A stretch of DNA of 64,000 nt from Pycnococcus provasolii. Its lineage: Eukaryota; Chlorophyta; Pseudoscourfieldiophyceae; Pseudoscourfieldiales; Pycnococcaceae. Position numbers and translations under genes: made by a program. The notes beneath the pieces are model-generated. The model saw nothing but the letters and a program-made list of their open reading frames with translations, was not told where the DNA came from and did not search any database. The stretch spans positions 124,001 through 188,000 of the forward strand of contig OW568879.1 in NCBI GenBank assembly GCA_938743325.2, read 5' to 3'. How positions within the stretch are numbered: position 1 is the stretch's first letter; each line of letters opens with the position of its first letter. Below, piece after piece: positions 27,118 through 38,046 of this stretch.

Positions 27118-29537
27118 ACGATCGCGTCCATCATCAGGAGGAGGATCCTTCTTCTCACAACCCGGAGGTGCGTATTCCAGACCACAACAACGACCACAAC
27201 AACGACCAGCGACACGCCCGTCAATCCAGCCGCCTTCTCGCCAACCGGCACCTCCTCAACGTTTCCCCACAGGCGGAGGTGGTGGTGGGAGACTCGCAGA
27301 AGGCATCTCTTCGCGGGACATGTCGTTTGGTACTGCAAATTCGCGCTGCTTCTTTTGCCCACAAACAAATCTTCTTTCTCACAATCTCACACGTACAAAA
27401 CAACGTCATCATCCACAACAAAATCATCCTTCAAACAACAATAGGTGGTGGCGGAGGAGGAGTTACGCGTCCGGCTGTCGAACCTCCTCGAAACATCGGA
27501 CGGCCAGCTACGCGTCCCGGAGGTGAGGTTGTTGCCGGCGGCATCGGCGCCGGAATTGGTGCCGGGATTGGTGCGGGCGTCGGTGGTGGTGGTGGAGGCA
27601 TCGAACGACCGGTGACACGTCCTAATCCACCTGCAAATCTTCCTGATATTGGTGGTGGAGGCATCGAACGACCGGTGACACGTCCTAATCCACCTGCAAA
27701 TCTTCCTGACATTGGTGGTGGAGGCGTCGAACGACCGGTGACACGTCCTGCGCGCCCCGGCGACGGCTCAGGCAATCTTCCGAGCATTTTGCCTGAAGCA
27801 GGTGACCGCATACCGCGCCCCGGCGACGGCTCAGGCAATCTTCCGAGCATTTTACCTGAAGGAGGTGACAACATACCGCGACCCGGCGACGGCTCAGGCA
27901 ATCTTCCGAGCATTTTACCTGAAGGAGGTGACAACATACCGCGTCCCGGCGACGGCTCAGGCAATCTTCCGAGCATTTTACCTGAAGGAGGTGACAACAT
28001 ACCGCCGAATCGTCCGGATAGGCCTGACCGTCCAGATAGGCCTGACCGTCCTGACCGCCCTGACCGTCCTGACCGTCCTGACCGTCCTGACCGCCCTGAC
28101 CGCCCTGACCGTCCTGACCGTCCAATCAGGCCGCCGCACAAGCCTTGCCGTTACCCTCCGTGCAATCATCGTCCGCCGCCAAGGCCGCGACCACCTCCGT
28201 ACCGGCCTCGACCACCGCCTCGATGGCCTAATCGTCCGCGGCCGTACCCGCCTAGCTGGAATCCGTGGCGACGACCACCGTGGAGGCCTTGGCGTATACC
28301 ACCACCTCCACTTCCATTCCCGGTGCCGTTTCCCGTCGTCGTGCCGTCATTTTACCAGAGCAGCTACCCAACGCTCGTCGACGCCTCGAACACGTACGTA
28401 GATAATGGATATGATGGTGGAACGACGTACTACCAGGCGGATCAGTACGCACCAACGCAGTCGAGCCAGCAGAGCACTGGGCTTGTGTACGCGTACTTTA
28501 ATCCGGCGACAAATGAGTACACTACGGACCCGTGCGCAGGATGTCAGCCCGCGGTGTGGGATCCTGAAACTCAGCAATACTACGTGCTCCCAGACGCAAA
28601 CGAGGCGACGAAGGCGAATCCAGCGGCACCACCACCTCCTTCGGATCCATACAGCTTTTACGACACCAAGACGCAGAGCTACACGAAAGAAAACTGCGGT
28701 GAATCGTGCGTGCCTGTTGTGTACGATCCTGTGGAAGGAAAGTACTTCACAACTGGCGAATCATCATCATCGCCTCAGGCTAGTACAAATACAAGTACCA
28801 CTACTACAGCAGGAGGAGAAGAGTCGTCGTCGTCGTCTACTGCTACCGCTGAGGACGATAATTTCCGCTTCTTCAATGTCGACACAAACGAGTACACGAT
28901 GGATTCATGCGGCGACGCGTGCATTCCCGTCCGCTACGACGCGGCGAGCGGAAACTACGTCACTGACGAAGGCAGCCAGGGAAATGGTCTTGAGGACGAT
29001 GAGGACAGCACCACGCTTGTCGATGACTACACGTTCTTGCTGGGATTTACAAATCTCACGAATTTCAACAACGAAACGCAGTACACGATTTTTGCACCCA
29101 CGAATGTTGCTGTCATCGACGCAATGAACACCACGTACCGCAACTTCATTGAAATAGCGTTCAATGGCGAGAAAAACGTCACAGGCGCAGATGTTCTCGA
29201 CGCATTGTCTCAGGATGATGCGCGCATGCGCCGCCTTCGTCGTGTGCTCTTGCACAGCATTGCACCATCCATCTTGCGCATTCAGGGGCTAGGAGAGGAC
29301 GGAACCTCTGTCGGCGTGCTGTGTGGCCCTGACGTCGAAGTTTACCCCGCGGCGAATTCAACGGACTACGCAAGCGTCGGCGGCGGCGCCGTCCTTCTTG
29401 GCGACATTCCCGTGGCCACGGGTCTTATGAGCATAATCGATTCTCCGGTCGATTACCCTTACGATCCTGAGGAGGTGGATGCCTGGACGTGCTTGCCCGT
29501 GGTGCAGCAGATGTATCCGGATTTGCAGTTGCTTTAG
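26924..29537 (+). CDS. Secreted FAS1 (fasciclin-like) matrix protein with Gly- and Pro-rich repeats; one intron
   Basis: Two overlapping frames are joined by a GT-AG intron (27330-27444, 115 nt), which exactly corrects the frame: CDS 26924-27329 plus 27445-29537, 832 residues. A signal peptide (VVITVLLLCLVAVTTA) leads. Next come a poly-Gly/Arg segment, three to four copies of the ~21-residue repeat IPRPGDGSGNLPSILPEGGD, a stretch of RPD/RPDRPD triplets, and an Arg/Pro-rich block with PPPRPRPP. Three modules with a shared pattern follow (Y...TNEYT..C...C.PV.YD...G.Y), each with a Cys pair. A FAS1 domain closes the protein (YTIFAPTNVAV, then VLLHSI). FAS1 domains mediate adhesion in walls and matrices. 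Expected location is the cell wall or surface; the RPDRPD tract is low-complexity DNA, so copy number may vary between strains. Confidence 0.88.
27330..27444 (+). other. Intron of fasciclin gene
   Basis: The donor is GTACTG and the acceptor is AACAATAG. Removing 115 nt rejoins the signal-peptide frame with the FAS1 frame at a split Gly codon. The intron is A/C-rich, poor in G. Confidence 0.85.
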
Positions 29538-29774
29538 TAGAAAGCTTTGAAGGAAGGAGGAGAGTTGCAACATTTGATAATATGAGAAAGGAATTGAAAA
29601 AGTTGCAAATCAAATGTGACTGAGAAGGCATTTAATCAACAAAAAAGAAAAAAGAAAAGATACACCAGCAAAAAGACGACGACCACCAACCGCCAACTGC
29701 CGTCCATAAAATTCATGGTAGCCCTCCAACCCTCCAGCCCCCCTTTTTCCCCAAGGGGTGAAAGTCCGTTTAAG

Positions 29775-32177
29775 CTACTGCGATCGATGGCGCTTCGCGG
29801 AACGCGCCGCGACTCCCGCAGCAGTCGCCAAGCCTGGGGGACTGGCATCGTTCGCCGCAGCCTCACGTTCAGCACGCGTACGAAGGGTGGGTGGAAGCTT
29901 GGTGAGCGCAATCGCAGAGCATATCGAAGTGCTTCGATGTTGCTCCTGCTGGTGCTGTGTGCTGTGAACGGCAGCCTTATCATTGTAGGCGGCACTCTCC
30001 GCCTGCGACGAATCCTTTCCGCCAAATATCGACGAAGTCTTAAGCGGCATCGTCGACGCATCCTTGGGTGCTGTCGCAGCCTCGCCACTACCACCCATCT
30101 CCATATCCTGTAGAGCTGCTTGACGCACCTTGTGCACAGCTTGATCCAGATTCGAAGCGGATTCCTTCGGATCGACAATCGGATGGCTGTATTCTCCCGG
30201 GGCTCCGAGCATGACGCCCGCCGTCGCGAGCACCTGTGGACTGGCTTTCCAAGGCTTGTGAATAAATTCAAGCGGCATCCTCGAAAGCTGCGTGATCCAG
30301 CGGCGCACGTAGTTGCCATTAGGATCGAATCGGCGAGCCTCGAGATCCATCGAAAGACGCGCGCGGCGTGAGGTACTGCTGCGTCGCGGCAGCACTGCCC
30401 CTGGCACCGCTGCCGTTCGTCGTGCCCGTGTGAAGCCGCGTGTCCCCAGCCCATGCGATTTCGCGCGTCACCTCCTTGCGAACGCATATTAGCCACGTCT
30501 GTGATTCGTCGAGTAGAACCGCGAACATTCCAGCCGCGGTGGCGAGGATCTGGTCGGCAAACTCGAATCCGTCCTTCGAGAGGTTGTCGCAGACGACGGT
30601 ACGCTTCCTATGCGTTCTCGCGAGCCAGTCGCGCAGGCGCTGCGCATCGTCTACCGACGGCACGGCGCCCTTCGAGCATGCGATGCCGTCTTGAGAGATG
30701 ACGCAAACGCCATCCGCGTCTGCAATTTCAAGCAGACCCGGCTCGTGCTGGATGATGCGCTGCGCTGCATCTGCAACGCTGTAATTTCGCGCGTGCGAGT
30801 CGCACTCGTCCGCGTACGCAGCCAAGCTCGACGCGAGCACCGCCTGCGTTGATGCGATGCGCTCGGCATCCGCGCGAACGGTTCGCTCGATGAGAGACGC
30901 GAGCTGCAGCCCAAATGCCTGCACGAGGCACTCCGCCGCCGCGCGGGTTGTGTACGATGGTGTGCGCAGATCTTGATGGTGGCATACGATCATTCCCCAC
31001 AAAACGAGTCCAGAATCGTCACCCTCGCATGTCGTCGCGCCCCTTCGGCGAGCCCCTCACCAATGCCGTCCGTGGGTTGCACCAAGATTGAGAGCACGAG
31101 CGTGCCACGCACACCCATGTTCTCGAGGTACTTCCCATGGCATCCAGCCACCGCCCGAAGTTGGCTCTGCGCGAGCGCCGCGGGTTCGTGCGGGTTCTTG
31201 CACACCATGTGCACGGGTGCGACGCGCACGTCCGCAATCACGCGCGAGCGCATCTTGACATAGTTGGCTCGCATCGCCTTTGGTATGTCCGTAGATGGGA
31301 AGTGCAGGTTGAGGAACCTTTCGTCGAGATGTTCCGCGGCACTTTCGGCAATCACCTCGCCGTGTCCCCCCTGCTCGAAGCGGTAGCACATGCACCTGTC
31401 GTACCCCGTGAGCGCCCGAAGTTCCTGCGTGAGGATTTCCGCGAGCGCGACGTCGGAGGAGCACTTGTGCGCGTTTTTTTGGAGCGTCTGAATCGATCGC
31501 ATCGCCTTGTGCTGCATGTTGATGAGTCCTCCCATGACCTCCTCACCTTGCGTCGGCACAGGCTCGAGGTCGACGACGACACCATCTTTCGAGCGGTGCA
31601 GAATGGCGTGCATGGTAAGGTTCGATGAGGCGGTGCGCACGCTGAGCGGGTTGACGGCGGACGGGTCACTCGCGACGAGCGCCGCGCGTAGTTTCGCCCG
31701 CGACGACTCGTCGAAGATGGCGTAGATCGGGTCGTCGTCGTCGTTGTTGCTGCTGCTGCTGCTGGTGTTGACGAGCTGTTCCGCCTTCTTAGGAAGTTGG
31801 AGCACGTCGTTGCAGTTTGCGGAGATGGCGAGGAGTTTTTGCGTATTTTGGTCGACGACCATGGTGACCCCGTGCGGCTGCACGTACTGCGTCGCAAGTG
31901 TCGCCTGGCCATACTTTTGGATCTGCAGATTCGACGTCGCGACTCCCTTCCCCAGGGGTGGAGTGACGACGACGGCGGCAGCGGCAGGAGGAGCCCCCGC
32001 CTCCCGGGAGCCAACACCTACTAGTGGTGGTGAACCTGAGGGACGAGCACACACATCACCACTATTATCAAGGGCAAGGGCATTATTATCAGCACCACCA
32101 CCCCCGGAGACCACATCCGGAGATAGATCACCACCACCACCACCACCACCAGCTGCAGCAGGCACTGGCACTGGCAT
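29775..32177 (-). CDS. Phytochrome - cryptochrome fusion (dualchrome-like), with frame breaks and a missing middle
   Basis: From ATG 32177: a Gly/Pro leader, a phytochrome PAS domain with the QPHG motif, then a GAF domain with PSTDIPKAM and the bilin-attachment Cys in GCHGKYLENM. The frame closes at 30990 and the homologous reading continues in another frame (LVLWGMIVCHHQD), so an intron or indel lies near 31024-31082; a 59-nt GT-AG segment there would join them. PHY follows, with AWAGD and the tongue motif PRASF. At about 30345-30375 the frame changes again and the sequence becomes the end of a cryptochrome/photolyase homology domain (FDPNGNYVRRW, PLEFIHKPWKA, HPIVDPKE), then a ~130-residue tail ending in a basic cluster. 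Thus the PHY end and about 400-500 residues of cryptochrome (antenna domain and most FAD residues) are absent. It is either truncated in this genome or misassembled. Dualchromes are known from Pycnococcus; light sensing is inferred. Confidence 0.85.
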
Positions 32178-32489
32178 GGCGAGGAAACAAACGGAGAGCT
32201 GCTCGAATCAAACTAAAAACTAAAAACTTTTTAGATAGTTATGGGGAAAGCAGGCCGTTTCTTTGTTGTGTTGCTTTGGGATATTTTTCTTTCGGTTTCC
32301 CTTTTTCCCCCCCCCTTAAGTTAAACTTTAACGTTACCCGCCCGCCAGCTCAGCAGCACACACCTGTCAGCCTGTGTGGATTCGGCAATCGGCAGGAAGA
32401 AATAGGGTTTCCGCATTTCCCTTTCACCTACCCGGTAGGGGATATGTGTGAGCTGGGGTTTTACACCTACTGTACCACTCGTCACTCCT

Positions 32490-32509
32490 TACTGTACTGT
32501 ACTGTACTC
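32490..32509. repeat. TACTG tandem repeat
   Basis: Four tandem TACTG units occur. The same 5-mer forms palindromic runs at 47402-47431 and 60216-60252. Confidence 0.8.
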
Positions 32510-32628
32510 ACCTTGCCACACCGGCCGCTCTTTAGACACCATTAGACTTCCTTCGAGCTCTGTAGAGGTGCACTGTAGTCTTGAGTCTTGACCACATGAA
32601 GCAACGGGATGCAACAACGGCCGCGAAC

Positions 32629-32690
32629 GTGCAGTCGTGCAGTCGTGCAGCCTTGCAGCCTTTGAGCCTTGCAGCCTTGCAGCCTTGAAG
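32629..32690. repeat. Minisatellite (GTGCAGTC / TTGCAGCC units)
   Basis: Tandem degenerate units of about 8-9 bp are visible, with CAGTCGTG copies followed by CAGCCTTG copies. Confidence 0.75.
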
Positions 32691-33440
32691 TTGAGAGGGG
32701 AAGTTGGGTGGAGTTCCCCATACCTTTAGGCGAAACTGCGACGGTTTGGCACGGTTTCCGGGATTCACCTATGGTCTTGTACCCGTCGCATAGTTGGGTG
32801 TACACCCAAGTTCCTTACCCTCGGTGGATCCCCCGACGGTGGAACCTAAGGAAGGCCTCAACCCCTCAAGGAATCCCATGCCCGCGCGGGGAAGACGCGC
32901 GGGAGAACGAGGGTTGCCGACCCTCATCAATCCTGATGGCCTCGCCTCTACCCGGTAGTCGATGAACATGGCATGGCGCACTCCCCTCTCTCTCTCTCTC
33001 GCTTTCTCTCTCTCTCCAAGTCTCCCCCGATCGACCCCTCATCGACCAGAGAGACACCTCGGCCGAGGGTCGGGCATCGATCGGCCTGATGATCGAGGGA
33101 TGGGACCGGCCGCCCGGGGAGGTCGCCCCGGGAGTCGCTTGTCAGTTGTCGCGTGTCGTCGCAGGCACGGTGCACGCACCGTGCACGCACGCTCCCTTCC
33201 CTTTTGTCTGTCTGTCGTCGTCTCGGTTGTCTCGCTCCAACCCCTCCTTACCCCCGTCTCGTCTCGCGTCTCGTCCCGCAACATCGACATCATCCACCAA
33301 GACGTTACATACAGTACGGGTAGTGTGTGTAACTTCGTAGCTTAAGTAGCTTTTAACGTCGGTTCACGTGTTCACAGCACCTTACACCACACGTTTTCGC
33401 CGCAGGCAGACAGACAGACTTACACAACAAACATATAGAT

Positions 33441-33878
33441 ATGGTCTGCCAGAAGCGTTCTCAGCAGCTCTCCTTCGCTCTTGTCGTCGCAATCGCGATA
33501 TGCGCAGTCCTCGCGCTCTGCGCAACCTCAGCAGACGCAGCATCCAGCTCACCCGACAGCTTCAAGAGCTGTGGAGCGTGCCAGGCGGCGGTACGTGAAA
33601 CATCGAAACCTCACACAACTTCCAAAACTTCCAAAACCTCACACTCACTCCGTCACTCCGTCTTCCAACACAAACACAAACACAAACACAAACACAAACA
33701 CCAGGGACACGCCTTCTGCAAAACCTCTAAGGGAAACGTGTGCGTCGCCAACTCGTTCATGTCCAAGATGAGTTGCAGCGAGGTGTACACGACGTGCCCG
33801 AGCCCTCCGATGACAACATTCTGGTGGATTGTGTATGCCGCAATCTTCGCATGCGCCATCGCAGGAAGCATGATGTAA
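33441..33878 (+). CDS. Small secreted/TM Cys-rich protein, unknown function; one intron
   Basis: Read through, the frame is open for 145 residues, but the middle (His/Lys/Thr-rich, HKHKHK) looks like a CA-rich intron. A GT-AG intron at 33591-33704 (114 nt, GTACGT...CACCAG) keeps the frame and gives 107 residues (33441-33590 plus 33705-33878). A signal peptide (about 1-32, ending ATSADA) is followed by a short Cys module (CGAC, C-x8-C, C-x7-C pattern) and a C-terminal hydrophobic stretch (FWWIVYAAIFACAIAG), which could be a TM anchor. I recognise no family. Retention of the intron would still give an open protein, so both forms are possible, but splicing is likelier. Confidence 0.6.
   Translation: MVCQKRSQQLSFALVVAIAICAVLALCATSADAASSSPDSFKSCGACQAAVRETSKPHTTSKTSKTSHSLRHSVFQHKHKHKHKHKHQGHAFCKTSKGNVCVANSFMSKMSCSEVYTTCPSPPMTTFWWIVYAAIFACAIAGSMM
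33591..33704 (+). other. Probable in-frame intron of the small secreted gene
   Basis: The donor is GTACGT and the acceptor CACCAG, giving 114 nt. The last part is CACAAA repeats. It resembles the 27330-27444 intron in length and A/C composition, including the GTAC donor. Confidence 0.65.
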
Positions 33879-34149
33879 GAGGGGTAAGGCCGCATATTGC
33901 ATATTGGATACGATTGATTCGGGCAGAGAACCAAGAAGAAGAATGATAAAAGAAAAAGAAATACAAACTCCTGGCGGTTACCTCGTGATCTTGGAGTCTA
34001 AAGACGTTGAAAAAGAAAAAGAAAAATAATCTAATCTAACCTAATCCTTTTCTCAGCTTTCGACAGCGGGCGATTTGTTTGTTTGGTTTTGTTTGTTTGT
34101 ATAGGTATGTCCTCCTCCTCCGCCGCCTCGATTCCCTCCCTCCTTGCCC
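33879..34149. other. Convergent spacer, no gene seen
   Basis: This 271-bp spacer lies between two convergent stops. It has A-rich and GT/TTTG-rich stretches, probably 3' UTRs. Confidence 0.5.
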
Positions 34150-37100
34150 TTACGCTCTTACGCTTTGGCACCACCTTGCACTTTGCGAAACTGCCAACAT
34201 CATGAACACACCCCACACAAGCGACATGCACGTGCTCGCGCCAAGAGCCCACGACGCAGCCTTCGACGTCACGTCCGGCAGAAGCGTCAACGGCAATACC
34301 AGAACATAGAACGAAAAGCAAATTGCCATCGGGCACAGGGCGTCCCAAAGCAAGACGCGGCGAACGCGCACCGTGACGAGCGCCTCGTATGCAAAAATGA
34401 ATGCGTGGTACGCCGCAAGGGTGGGGGCCGCCGTGCCAAGTCCGCCGTACGCGAGAACGCCCATGCGGAGGCACGCGGACATCGTGCAGGCTGCTGCAGC
34501 AAGGGCTGCGACGGCACTCGCGGCCGTGATGGAAAGCAACGTTGTGAAGGCCGACTTGCACGCAGCCTCGGGCGGAATCACCACGCTGTAGATGCTGCAC
34601 GCGGCGAGGAGCAGGAAAACAGACAAGGCGGCGTCGCGTAACGTGCGAATCGGCTCTGGCCCACCGTACTGGCTTGGCGACGATGTAAGCATCCACGAAG
34701 TTCGCCTCGCGACAAATGACCAGCCTTCTCCACGCCACATGGCGACGGAAAATCCGTCACCTGAAAGCGCGGCATTAGCACGCTCGCGAGACTCGCGCAG
34801 CGAACGTGCGCCACGTCCGTCGGAGATCAGCGGGACGTCCGTAACGAAGGTTGCCGACTTCGTCGTCATCCACCGAGCGTGATACAGGCCAGTCGACTTC
34901 CAGAACAACGCCTGCTTGTCGAGCATGTCCGCAAGATCTTTCGCTCCATGAGCGGGACTCAGCGGGTGACCTGGATTCGACTGCGTCAAGAGTGTGCCGT
35001 CAGCAAGCGTATCCTGCGAAGCCAAAAACATGGCAGGCGCGCGTGACACAGTGGTGCACGAATCCTCAGCTTGCGCCGCACCCTTGCGAAAATCAATCGG
35101 CACCACTTCATCTGCAGAGGTGCTGTGCGAAGTCCAGTCGGGCTTTGAAAGCATCTGAACGCCACAGTCGTCGTCGTCATCGCCGTTGCTGTTCACCGTC
35201 GCGATCGCTACGTCGTGGGAAAACGCGTTGACATTCCCACACAACGAACCACGATAGGCGGCATTCCAGCGCAGGGCATCCAGGCTCTCGCGGCGGTACT
35301 GAAAAGACATTCTCAGCGCATCCCAAGTGTTATTCAACTCCAGCGACGACTTGGAATCGTAATCATCGTCGTAGTCGAGCGCAAATCTGCCCTTCCCCTC
35401 GCCGAGCCTAACAGCTTTGTGGTAAGCCGCCGTGCTCTTGCGCTCGGCGATGAGTGACATGCCCAGCTCGTCGATGGCGTGAGGGCACGTGAATGCATAT
35501 GCCAAGCCACTAGGCTGCCCGCTGAGTGCATTCGGAAGCTCGAGCGAGGATGAGGAACGAATCGCCCATTCTGTGCTCACGGGATTCACGAACATGTAGG
35601 GCATGGCACCCTCGAACTTCGCCGGCATCTGCGGCAACTCCACGCGCGTGCTGCTGTTCCCAGCTTGAATAGCCTCAATGCGCTTGTGCACATCTTCCAG
35701 GTACGTTGCCTGGATCACAGCGCCACGTACATGAGGGCCGAAGTGCGCCTCATACGCGCGCATCGCCTGGGCAAGAAAACGCTTGTCGTCGTTTGCAAAT
35801 GCGTACGCGGAAAGCGGCGGGGATACAGGGATTGCGCTGAATGCCGGGTCAAGGCAAAACACCATCCCAATCACCGCCGAAAATGCGCATAGCATGATGG
35901 TGAGAACGATCGTGGTGGTTAACACCACCTTCGTATCCTCCTCCTCGTGCCGTTGATCCTCCTTCTCATCGACATCACACTTGGGGTCCTGAGGCGATGA
36001 TGCCACAGCCGACGCTTTCTCAGGATCGTCGTTCGTGGCTTGATTGTCGGAGGCGCGTGGTGGCGTGCTGTGTCGTACCACCGTTGTCGGACGGTGCAGG
36101 CCAAAGCATCCTGCAATCGTGGAGTGCACGCTATCTGCCCAACGGGTAAGGTTCCCACTTGCGCCGTAGCTACCCATCCATGACACAAGCGGGGACAAAA
36201 GCAAGGCGTATATCCCATATGCTTGACATCCGATGGCGGCCAGCGCACGAGCGAGCTCGGTGCGCTCACCCGTGCTCGCGGCGGCGAGAAGGGACAAAAT
36301 CATGGCAAGAGACAAGTGCCCGAAGCGAAGGATGCCACGAAAGAACTTTGCGTACATGTTGTCGACCGAAACGACAAGTCCGCCGGGCGTGCTTGTGTGC
36401 CGGAACCTCCCGACGGCAGCTGCAGATCCAGCACATCCACCAGAGAGGGCCATGACATGACCTATGATGCACAGGGCGGGCAAGATCGTTTCTGTGGCGT
36501 TGTGAATGCGCTCGATCATCAGTGCCAGACCAAGGATTGCAAACATGCAAGCGATACCAAGCGCGGTGTGTAACGCGCCAACAGCGGCGGCGTACGAAAG
36601 AGAAAGCTCAGTCCGCAATGGCCCGTCCGTCACGCAATCGTTGGCGGTTTCGCGCAAGCTCACCAGCACGGCTAGCAGTGCACCGGCGATGATGGCAAAG
36701 ACGGTCACCATCGCGCCGATCGTCGTGGCGTGTTGCTCAAAGACGCGTTGACGTTCCTTGTCCACCGTGAGCGGCAGGTCCAGCCAAATTGCAGTCGACG
36801 TGGCGTTGTTCAGCAATGTCATGGTGGCGATGGACTTGGAGCGCAGTGGAACACGAAGTAGCACCGCTGGGGGAGGTGCCGATGCTGTTGTGGTGGCGTT
36901 GCCGTCAGTCTCGTCGGGAGCAAAGTACAGGCGTGGGTGCGGTGCAAGGCTGAGTCCATCCCAAGCAAGGCAGCACGGCGCGTTGGGCTGAAGGCAGATG
37001 CGCACGCGCATTCCGAGAGGTGGTTCGGCGACACCACCCGTGGAGCTGTCAAGCGCCGCTGCGGCGGCTGGCGTCGAGAGCAGCGATGCCGCGGCATTCT

Positions 37101-38046
37101 GCTGCGCGTAGTTCACGTAGTCGACAATTGTCGCGTTCTTGCCCCGCACGTTCTCGTGCCAACCAAGCTGCTGGCGCAGGCTCGCATCGTCTAGCGCGGC
37201 GAGCACCTTGCCAACGGGTGGGCGTGCGACGTGGTGTGCGTATGCCGCGAACGTGGGCACGTACCACTTGAATAGGTTCTCGACGAGAACATCTGTGCTT
37301 GGGTACGTCGCTTCTGAGCACGACGCGCTTGCCCTGGCATCGTCAAGCTGCCGAGCGATGTGCGCCGAGCACGACTCGCACGCACCTTCGTCGTTCGTCT
37401 CGCACAGCTCGAACACTTCGAGTGCCAACCCTCCTTGCAGCAGGTCTTGGAAGCCGGATGACTTGGGCAGGAGGCGTTCGCCTTCTCGAAAGCAGAGTGC
37501 CGGTGACGCGACTGCGCACGGCATCTGCTTCAGGCCCCAAGCGTTCGGGTCCAGTGGCACGAGTTTCGCCGAAGTTGTGTTTGTAACGCCACGCCAAGGC
37601 TTGTCAAGTTTCCGGTGTGCGGCGAGACACTGCGTGAGTGCGGCATACCCGAACGCCGCAAACCTCGTGAGTGGGCACGTGTTCGGTGTCAGAGGCGCTT
37701 GCACGTCAGCGGGCACGTCCGGTCGAACGCACTCGTCTTGAATGGCGTCGACGTTCTGCAGGACGTGCGCGACGTTGTCAGAGGCGCTGTCTTTCACGAC
37801 TAAAACAGCCTCGTGCGCGTGCACGACGTCTTTCGCTCGTGCGTACTGCTTTCCGCTGACTGTTTGCGGTTCTTCGAGCAGTTGCTCGACGGTGAGAAAT
37901 CCGTCGGTCGAGTCGCCCTTGTGCGCGAGCAGAGCCAAGAAGACTGCCACCAGTGAGGTTCCGATGAGAGCGAGGAGAGGCGCGCGCGTGCGCATGCCCG
38001 GCGCGAGTCGTTGGAGCAAAGTCATAGGAGCACTAGTCGCGGACAT
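34150..38046 (-). CDS. Large multi-pass membrane protein, unknown function
   Basis: The product has 1298 residues with no recognised domain. A TM near 22-42 (LLALIGTSLVAVFLALLA) precedes a ~380-residue soluble part with many Cys and N-x-S/T sites. A cluster of about five TM segments (about 435-625) follows, including TIGAMVTVFAIIAGALLAV. A charged loop (DPEKASAVASS, EKEDQRHEEED) leads to a TM near 710-735 (VLTTTIVLTIMLCAFSAVIG). A second soluble part of ~400 residues comes next, then a final TM cluster (about 1150-1290). The alternation of ectodomain and TM cluster twice suggests an internal two-part plan. Composition is Ala-rich and the frame is intact, so this is a real gene. Transporter or sensor roles are possible but unsupported. 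Confidence 0.8.
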   Translation of the reverse strand: MSATSAPMTLLQRLAPGMRTRAPLLALIGTSLVAVFLALLAHKGDSTDGFLTVEQLLEEPQTVSGKQYARAKDVVHAHEAVLVVKDSASDNVAHVLQNVDAIQDECVRPDVPADVQAPLTPNTCPLTRFAAFGYAALTQCLAAHRKLDKPWRGVTNTTSAKLVPLDPNAWGLKQMPCAVASPALCFREGERLLPKSSGFQDLLQGGLALEVFELCETNDEGACESCSAHIARQLDDARASASCSEATYPSTDVLVENLFKWYVPTFAAYAHHVARPPVGKVLAALDDASLRQQLGWHENVRGKNATIVDYVNYAQQNAAASLLSTPAAAAALDSSTGGVAEPPLGMRVRICLQPNAPCCLAWDGLSLAPHPRLYFAPDETDGNATTTASAPPPAVLLRVPLRSKSIATMTLLNNATSTAIWLDLPLTVDKERQRVFEQHATTIGAMVTVFAIIAGALLAVLVSLRETANDCVTDGPLRTELSLSYAAAVGALHTALGIACMFAILGLALMIERIHNATETILPALCIIGHVMALSGGCAGSAAAVGRFRHTSTPGGLVVSVDNMYAKFFRGILRFGHLSLAMILSLLAAASTGERTELARALAAIGCQAYGIYALLLSPLVSWMGSYGASGNLTRWADSVHSTIAGCFGLHRPTTVVRHSTPPRASDNQATNDDPEKASAVASSPQDPKCDVDEKEDQRHEEEDTKVVLTTTIVLTIMLCAFSAVIGMVFCLDPAFSAIPVSPPLSAYAFANDDKRFLAQAMRAYEAHFGPHVRGAVIQATYLEDVHKRIEAIQAGNSSTRVELPQMPAKFEGAMPYMFVNPVSTEWAIRSSSSLELPNALSGQPSGLAYAFTCPHAIDELGMSLIAERKSTAAYHKAVRLGEGKGRFALDYDDDYDSKSSLELNNTWDALRMSFQYRRESLDALRWNAAYRGSLCGNVNAFSHDVAIATVNSNGDDDDDCGVQMLSKPDWTSHSTSADEVVPIDFRKGAAQAEDSCTTVSRAPAMFLASQDTLADGTLLTQSNPGHPLSPAHGAKDLADMLDKQALFWKSTGLYHARWMTTKSATFVTDVPLISDGRGARSLRESRERANAALSGDGFSVAMWRGEGWSFVARRTSWMLTSSPSQYGGPEPIRTLRDAALSVFLLLAACSIYSVVIPPEAACKSAFTTLLSITAASAVAALAAAACTMSACLRMGVLAYGGLGTAAPTLAAYHAFIFAYEALVTVRVRRVLLWDALCPMAICFSFYVLVLPLTLLPDVTSKAASWALGASTCMSLVWGVFMMLAVSQSARWCQSVRA

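Larger units (their letters stand above)
32178..33440. other. 1.26-kb spacer with minisatellite and CT repeats
   Basis: The spacer lies between the phytochrome/cryptochrome start and the small secreted protein. It includes a TACTG repeat (32490-32509), an ~11-bp minisatellite (32629-32690) and (TC)n near 32990-33015. Open frames here are short and atypical; no gene is supported. Confidence 0.6.

Noticed and set aside
26924-29537. Two overlapping genes in different frames
   Set aside because: A GT-AG intron of the right phase joins the signal peptide to the FAS1 frame, which is simpler.
32962-33345. Plus-strand frame of 127 codons in the 32-33 kb spacer
   Set aside because: It translates (TC)n repeats and has no domain or plausible leader.
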